Source: OMIS01 sp044350895
GTDB taxonomy: Bacteria > Patescibacteriota > Microgenomatia > UBA1400 > PJMF01
Reading direction: 5' to 3'
Length of the DNA: 7,491 nt
Assembly: GCA_044350895.1 (NCBI GenBank)
Contig: JBILGT010000033.1
Coordinates: 1-7,491 of the forward strand
Below the pieces are notes generated by a model. That model had not been told where the DNA came from, ran no database searches, and worked only from the letters and a program-made list of their open reading frames with translations. Positions within the stretch are counted from its first letter, which is position 1; the number at the start of each line of letters is the position of its first letter. The translations under genes were made by a program, and so were the position numbers. Of the stretch, positions 5,990-7,491 are shown piece by piece.

Positions 5990-6633
5990 GATTCATTTCT
6001 TTTTTTAATAAGCTTTGATACTACTAGTGTTAGTACAAACAGTATAACTGCTACACCAAGATAATATGGATTAGCAATTGAGCCACCTAAAAATGCAGAC
6101 ATCAGCAAACCGGGAATAATACCCAGGAATGTGGCGAGTGCAAATGACCTATATGAAATTTTACTAGCTCCAGCTACGTACCCTACTAAATCAAACGGTG
6201 CAAAAATCAATCGCAGACTGAGAATAGTTATAAAGTCATTTGTATGAAAGTATTTTTCAAATTTACTCATAATTTTATTTTCTGTATCAAACTTTGCAAT
6301 GATTCCAGCACCAAAGTACTTGCCAATACTATATGAGACAAAAGCACTCAGATTTTCTGCAATAAGTAGTAACAGTATTGCTTGAGAAGTCCCAAACAAT
6401 AGTCCTGCTGATAAGCTCAAAATAGTAGCAGGGAAAAATATAAATGGTCTGACTGCAAACAACAGAATAAATATAATGGGAGCCCAAACACCAAAGTTTT
6501 TAACAAAATCTGATATGCGTTGAGGATACTCTGGTATTGGGATCTGTAATGCGACTAGTTTCCAGATAACAACAAGAAATAATAAAAGCCATACAAGCGC
6601 TAGGTATTTTTTTGATGTAGATTTTGTCTTCAC
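5986..6633 (-). CDS. TVP38/TMEM64-family (SNARE-associated, DedA-like) inner-membrane protein
   Basis: This 215-residue integral membrane protein carries the PF09335-type domain. The core motifs are RPFIFFPATILSLSAGLLFG (62-81) and LRLIFAPFDLVGYVAG (140-155), followed by a hydrophobic FLGIIPG segment (169-175). Hydrophobic stretches lie at about 10-30, 50-70, 70-92, 163-185 and 190-208, with a basic N-terminus (KTKSTSKK). Relatives in the DedA/TVP38/VTT superfamily are linked to lipid movement across membranes. TVP38 proteins are often paired or fused with MerA-like oxidoreductases, as seen here with the ATGA-overlapping gene downstream. The start is GTG at 6633, without a Shine-Dalgarno but directly after an extended -10 box, so the mRNA probably begins at the start codon. 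Confidence 0.9.
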   Translation of the reverse strand: MKTKSTSKKYLALVWLLLFLVVIWKLVALQIPIPEYPQRISDFVKNFGVWAPIIFILLFAVRPFIFFPATILSLSAGLLFGTSQAILLLLIAENLSAFVSYSIGKYFGAGIIAKFDTENKIMSKFEKYFHTNDFITILSLRLIFAPFDLVGYVAGASKISYRSFALATFLGIIPGLLMSAFLGGSIANPYYLGVAVILFVLTLVVSKLIKKRNES

Positions 6634-6639
6634 CAGTTA

Positions 6640-6648
6640 AGTATATCA
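6640..6648 (-). promoter_or_regulatory. Extended -10 promoter of the TVP38-oxidoreductase operon
   Basis: TGA TATACT on the minus strand is followed by exactly 6 nt and then the GTG start, so the predicted +1 is the G of the start codon. No -35 at normal spacing is evident. Confidence 0.5.
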
Positions 6649-6668
6649 GCTCAAAGTCTAGAAAAATG

Positions 6669-6881
6669 TTAAGTAAAATAAATATCCTTCAACTTCCACG
6701 CCAAAATCTCAAACTCAATCAGGTATTCGAGTTCAAAACAAATCCCTGTAGGGCTACCATTCCCGATATCAAAACTTTCAAAGTCAACAATATATTGGTG
6801 AGCATCACTTAATTTATTTTCAAATATAAGTTTTTACTGGATAGTTTGAGTTTCAACACCATCACATACTACTTTAGTATT
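6669..6881 (-). pseudogene. Probable broken gene of unknown family
   Basis: The minus strand stays open for 55 codons up to a TAA at 6669-6671 and encodes a protein-like sequence with no usable start near its head. It includes DAHQYIVDFESFDIGN and FELEYLIEFEILAWKLKDIYF. The frame runs further upstream as VVCDGVETQTIQ but is broken by TAA at 6834-6836. In the next frame an ATG at 6860-6862 opens MVLKLKLSSKNLYLKIN and stops at 6809-6811. A single-base indel in the A-rich stretch around 6811-6825 would join it to the main fragment. I do not recognise the family. The balanced, acidic and aromatic composition argues for former coding, but this is a judgement by eye. Confidence 0.4.
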
Positions 6882-6929
6882 TTACATTCTATTAATAACT
6901 CTTCCATTTTATTTCAAACGTAAATCAAC

Positions 6930-6935
6930 TATAAT
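6930..6935 (+). promoter_or_regulatory. -10 box of the small membrane protein gene
   Basis: A perfect TATAAT is followed by 6 nt (TACTTC) and the ATG at 6942. Standard spacing puts +1 on the A of the start codon, giving a leaderless mRNA. No clear -35 and no Shine-Dalgarno are seen. Confidence 0.55.
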
Positions 6936-6941
6936 TACTTC

Positions 6942-7220
6942 ATGAATAAACGAAAGTATTTAATAATTACAATACTATTTGTCATAATTTTTGGAGTTAT
7001 TTTTTATCCTAAGGAATATGCGCTGGATAGAAATATCCTAAATTGCAAATCACCTCGTACTTCTGTTGCATATGAAAAGTCTGAGTCGGGAGAGTGTTTA
7101 GGAATAATTAAAAAGGTTAGAAAAGAGTCAACTTTAGATTCTTTAGATTGTACTTTAAAAATTGAAGGTACAGAATGTATTGGTATTAAATTAAATAGAA
7201 AAGCGCAAGTCGCATTGTAG
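6942..7220 (+). CDS. Small membrane-anchored Cys-repeat protein, unknown function
   Basis: I do not recognise this 92-residue protein. It has a short basic start (MNKRK) and one hydrophobic segment at 6-22 (YLIITILFVIIFGVIFY), with no lipobox or obvious signal peptidase site, so it is probably a signal anchor. The rest, about 70 residues, would lie outside the membrane and carries four cysteines: C35, C52, C70 and C79. The last part of each half looks duplicated: SGECLGIIKK (49-58) and GTECIGIKLN (76-85), each preceded by another Cys. This suggests two disulfide-closed units. It is more AT-rich than the genes to its left. It stands alone between a broken gene and an IS1595-type end. A TATAAT directly before the ATG supports it being expressed. 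Confidence 0.6.
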   Translation: MNKRKYLIITILFVIIFGVIFYPKEYALDRNILNCKSPRTSVAYEKSESGECLGIIKKVRKESTLDSLDCTLKIEGTECIGIKLNRKAQVAL

Positions 7221-7366
7221 AATTGGCTGTGTAAAACACTACATTTATTAAAAAAATAGAAAATGCTGTTGCACCATAAATATGAATATGTCAATTTACA
7301 CTTACTATACATTTACGACAGAATGAGTCCGAAACAAACCCTAAACAGAAACACCATAATATTGTA

Positions 7367-7389
7367 GGGGCTTGCCTAGATAACGCCCG
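7367..7389. repeat. Terminal inverted repeat of the IS1595-type element
   Basis: GGGGCTTGCCTAGATAACG begins at 7367. From memory, ends of the IS1016/IS1595 group start GGGGCT and carry a TAGAT-like stretch. The transposase stop codon (7376-7378) lies inside the repeat, a compact arrangement common in this family. Confidence 0.55.
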
Positions 7390-7491
7390 AAACCTTGTAT
7401 AATTTTAGTAATATATTGAGTCGTTTTTGCATATCATTTCTGTGATTAAATCTCCATTCTGATTCTAGCAGGAAGTTACCAAATTGTTTTC
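7376..7491 (-). CDS. IS1595-family transposase, C-terminal 37 residues (partial at window edge)
   Basis: The minus strand is open from the window edge (first full codon at 7489) to TAG at 7376-7378. It encodes 37 residues including ESEWRFNHRND and QKRLNILLKLYK. The [E]-[FW]-x-[FW]-R-F-N-x-R signature near the C-terminus is characteristic of ISXO2-like/IS1595 DDE transposases, whose proteins end shortly after it. No catalytic residues are visible because they lie outside the window. The terminal repeat immediately downstream agrees with the call. Whether the full transposase is intact cannot be judged. Confidence 0.7.
   Translation of the reverse strand, partial: KQFGNFLLESEWRFNHRNDMQKRLNILLKLYKVSGVI

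Larger units (their letters stand above)
7367..7491 (-). mobile_element. End of an IS1595-family (ISXO2-like) insertion sequence
   Basis: The right edge of the window enters an insertion sequence. Its inner end is marked by a GGGGCTTGCCTAGATAACG-type terminal repeat starting at 7367, and the last codons of an ISXO2-like transposase run toward it on the minus strand. The rest of the element lies outside the window. IS1595 elements usually make 8-bp target duplications. Here the candidate copy next to the end is ATATTGTA (7359-7366). Confidence 0.65.

Noticed and set aside
2443..6633. Use of UGA as a sense codon (code 25), considered because of the candidate-phyla appearance
   Set aside because: TGA ends folP and the TVP38 gene at normal family lengths within 4-nt overlaps, and no recognised gene contains an internal TGA.
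6624..6812. Plus-strand open frame of 62 codons before the small membrane protein gene
   Set aside because: It overlaps the start of the TVP38 gene, lacks a ribosome site, and lies opposite a minus-strand frame with more protein-like composition.
7004..7312. Minus-strand open frame of 102 codons opposite the small Cys-repeat gene
   Set aside because: The plus-strand frame has a signal anchor, a repeat and a perfectly placed -10 box. The minus-strand translation has none of these.
1..7491. CRISPR array, tRNA, rRNA or defence island
   Set aside because: I saw no regularly spaced direct repeats, cloverleaf-like segment, rRNA-like sequence or recognisable nuclease, helicase or toxin-antitoxin genes.

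Overview
The window looks like a piece of chromosome from an AT-rich bacterium, not a phage or plasmid core. Standard stop codons are used: folP and the TVP38-type gene both end in TGA inside 4-nt overlaps with the next gene, so UGA is not read as glycine here. Short intergenic spaces, -10 boxes almost touching start codons and a membrane-anchored protein I cannot place would fit a candidate-phyla (Patescibacteria-like) genome. That placement is inference, and no marker gene in the window settles it.

Layout, left to right. (1) Positions 106-1069 hold a broken IS3-family insertion sequence on the minus strand. orfA is intact. orfB is cut by two stop codons exactly where the catalytic glutamate should be. 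The IS outer end (1069) abuts a minus-strand gene for a membrane-anchored, probably exported protein of unknown function (1067-2314). The stop codon of that gene is the first three bases of the IS, so the gene is probably cut at its 3' end. (2) A divergent promoter region (about 2345-2433) separates it from a plus-strand folate operon. In this operon folP (dihydropteroate synthase) and folK (HPPK) overlap by 4 nt, with a strong Shine-Dalgarno for folK. (3) A 236-nt gap holds a hairpin, an orphan extended -10 promoter and a terminator-like palindrome. (4) A minus-strand NUDIX hydrolase follows, with palindromes containing CTAG at both ends. (5) A minus-strand two-gene operon encodes a TVP38/TMEM64 (SNARE-associated/DedA-like) membrane protein and a MerA-like FAD/NAD(P) disulfide oxidoreductase, joined by an ATGA overlap. 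(6) A 308-nt gap contains what looks like a broken minus-strand gene. (7) A small plus-strand protein (92 aa) has one membrane anchor and a duplicated cysteine motif. (8) At the right edge lie the terminal inverted repeat and the last 37 codons of an IS1595-family (ISXO2-like) transposase on the minus strand.

How the genes work together: FolK and FolP catalyse consecutive steps of dihydrofolate synthesis. The TVP38 protein and the oxidoreductase are a recurrent pair, also found fused, and probably form a membrane-associated redox module whose substrate is unknown. The rest are independent units.

The most interesting signals are three. Several start codons sit 6-9 nt after a -10 box, which points to leaderless or near-leaderless transcripts, while the gene inside an operon (folK) and the IS gene use Shine-Dalgarno sites. 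The IS supplies the stop codon of its neighbour. Remnants of two unrelated IS families flank the segment. I see no clear defence system, CRISPR array, tRNA or rRNA.
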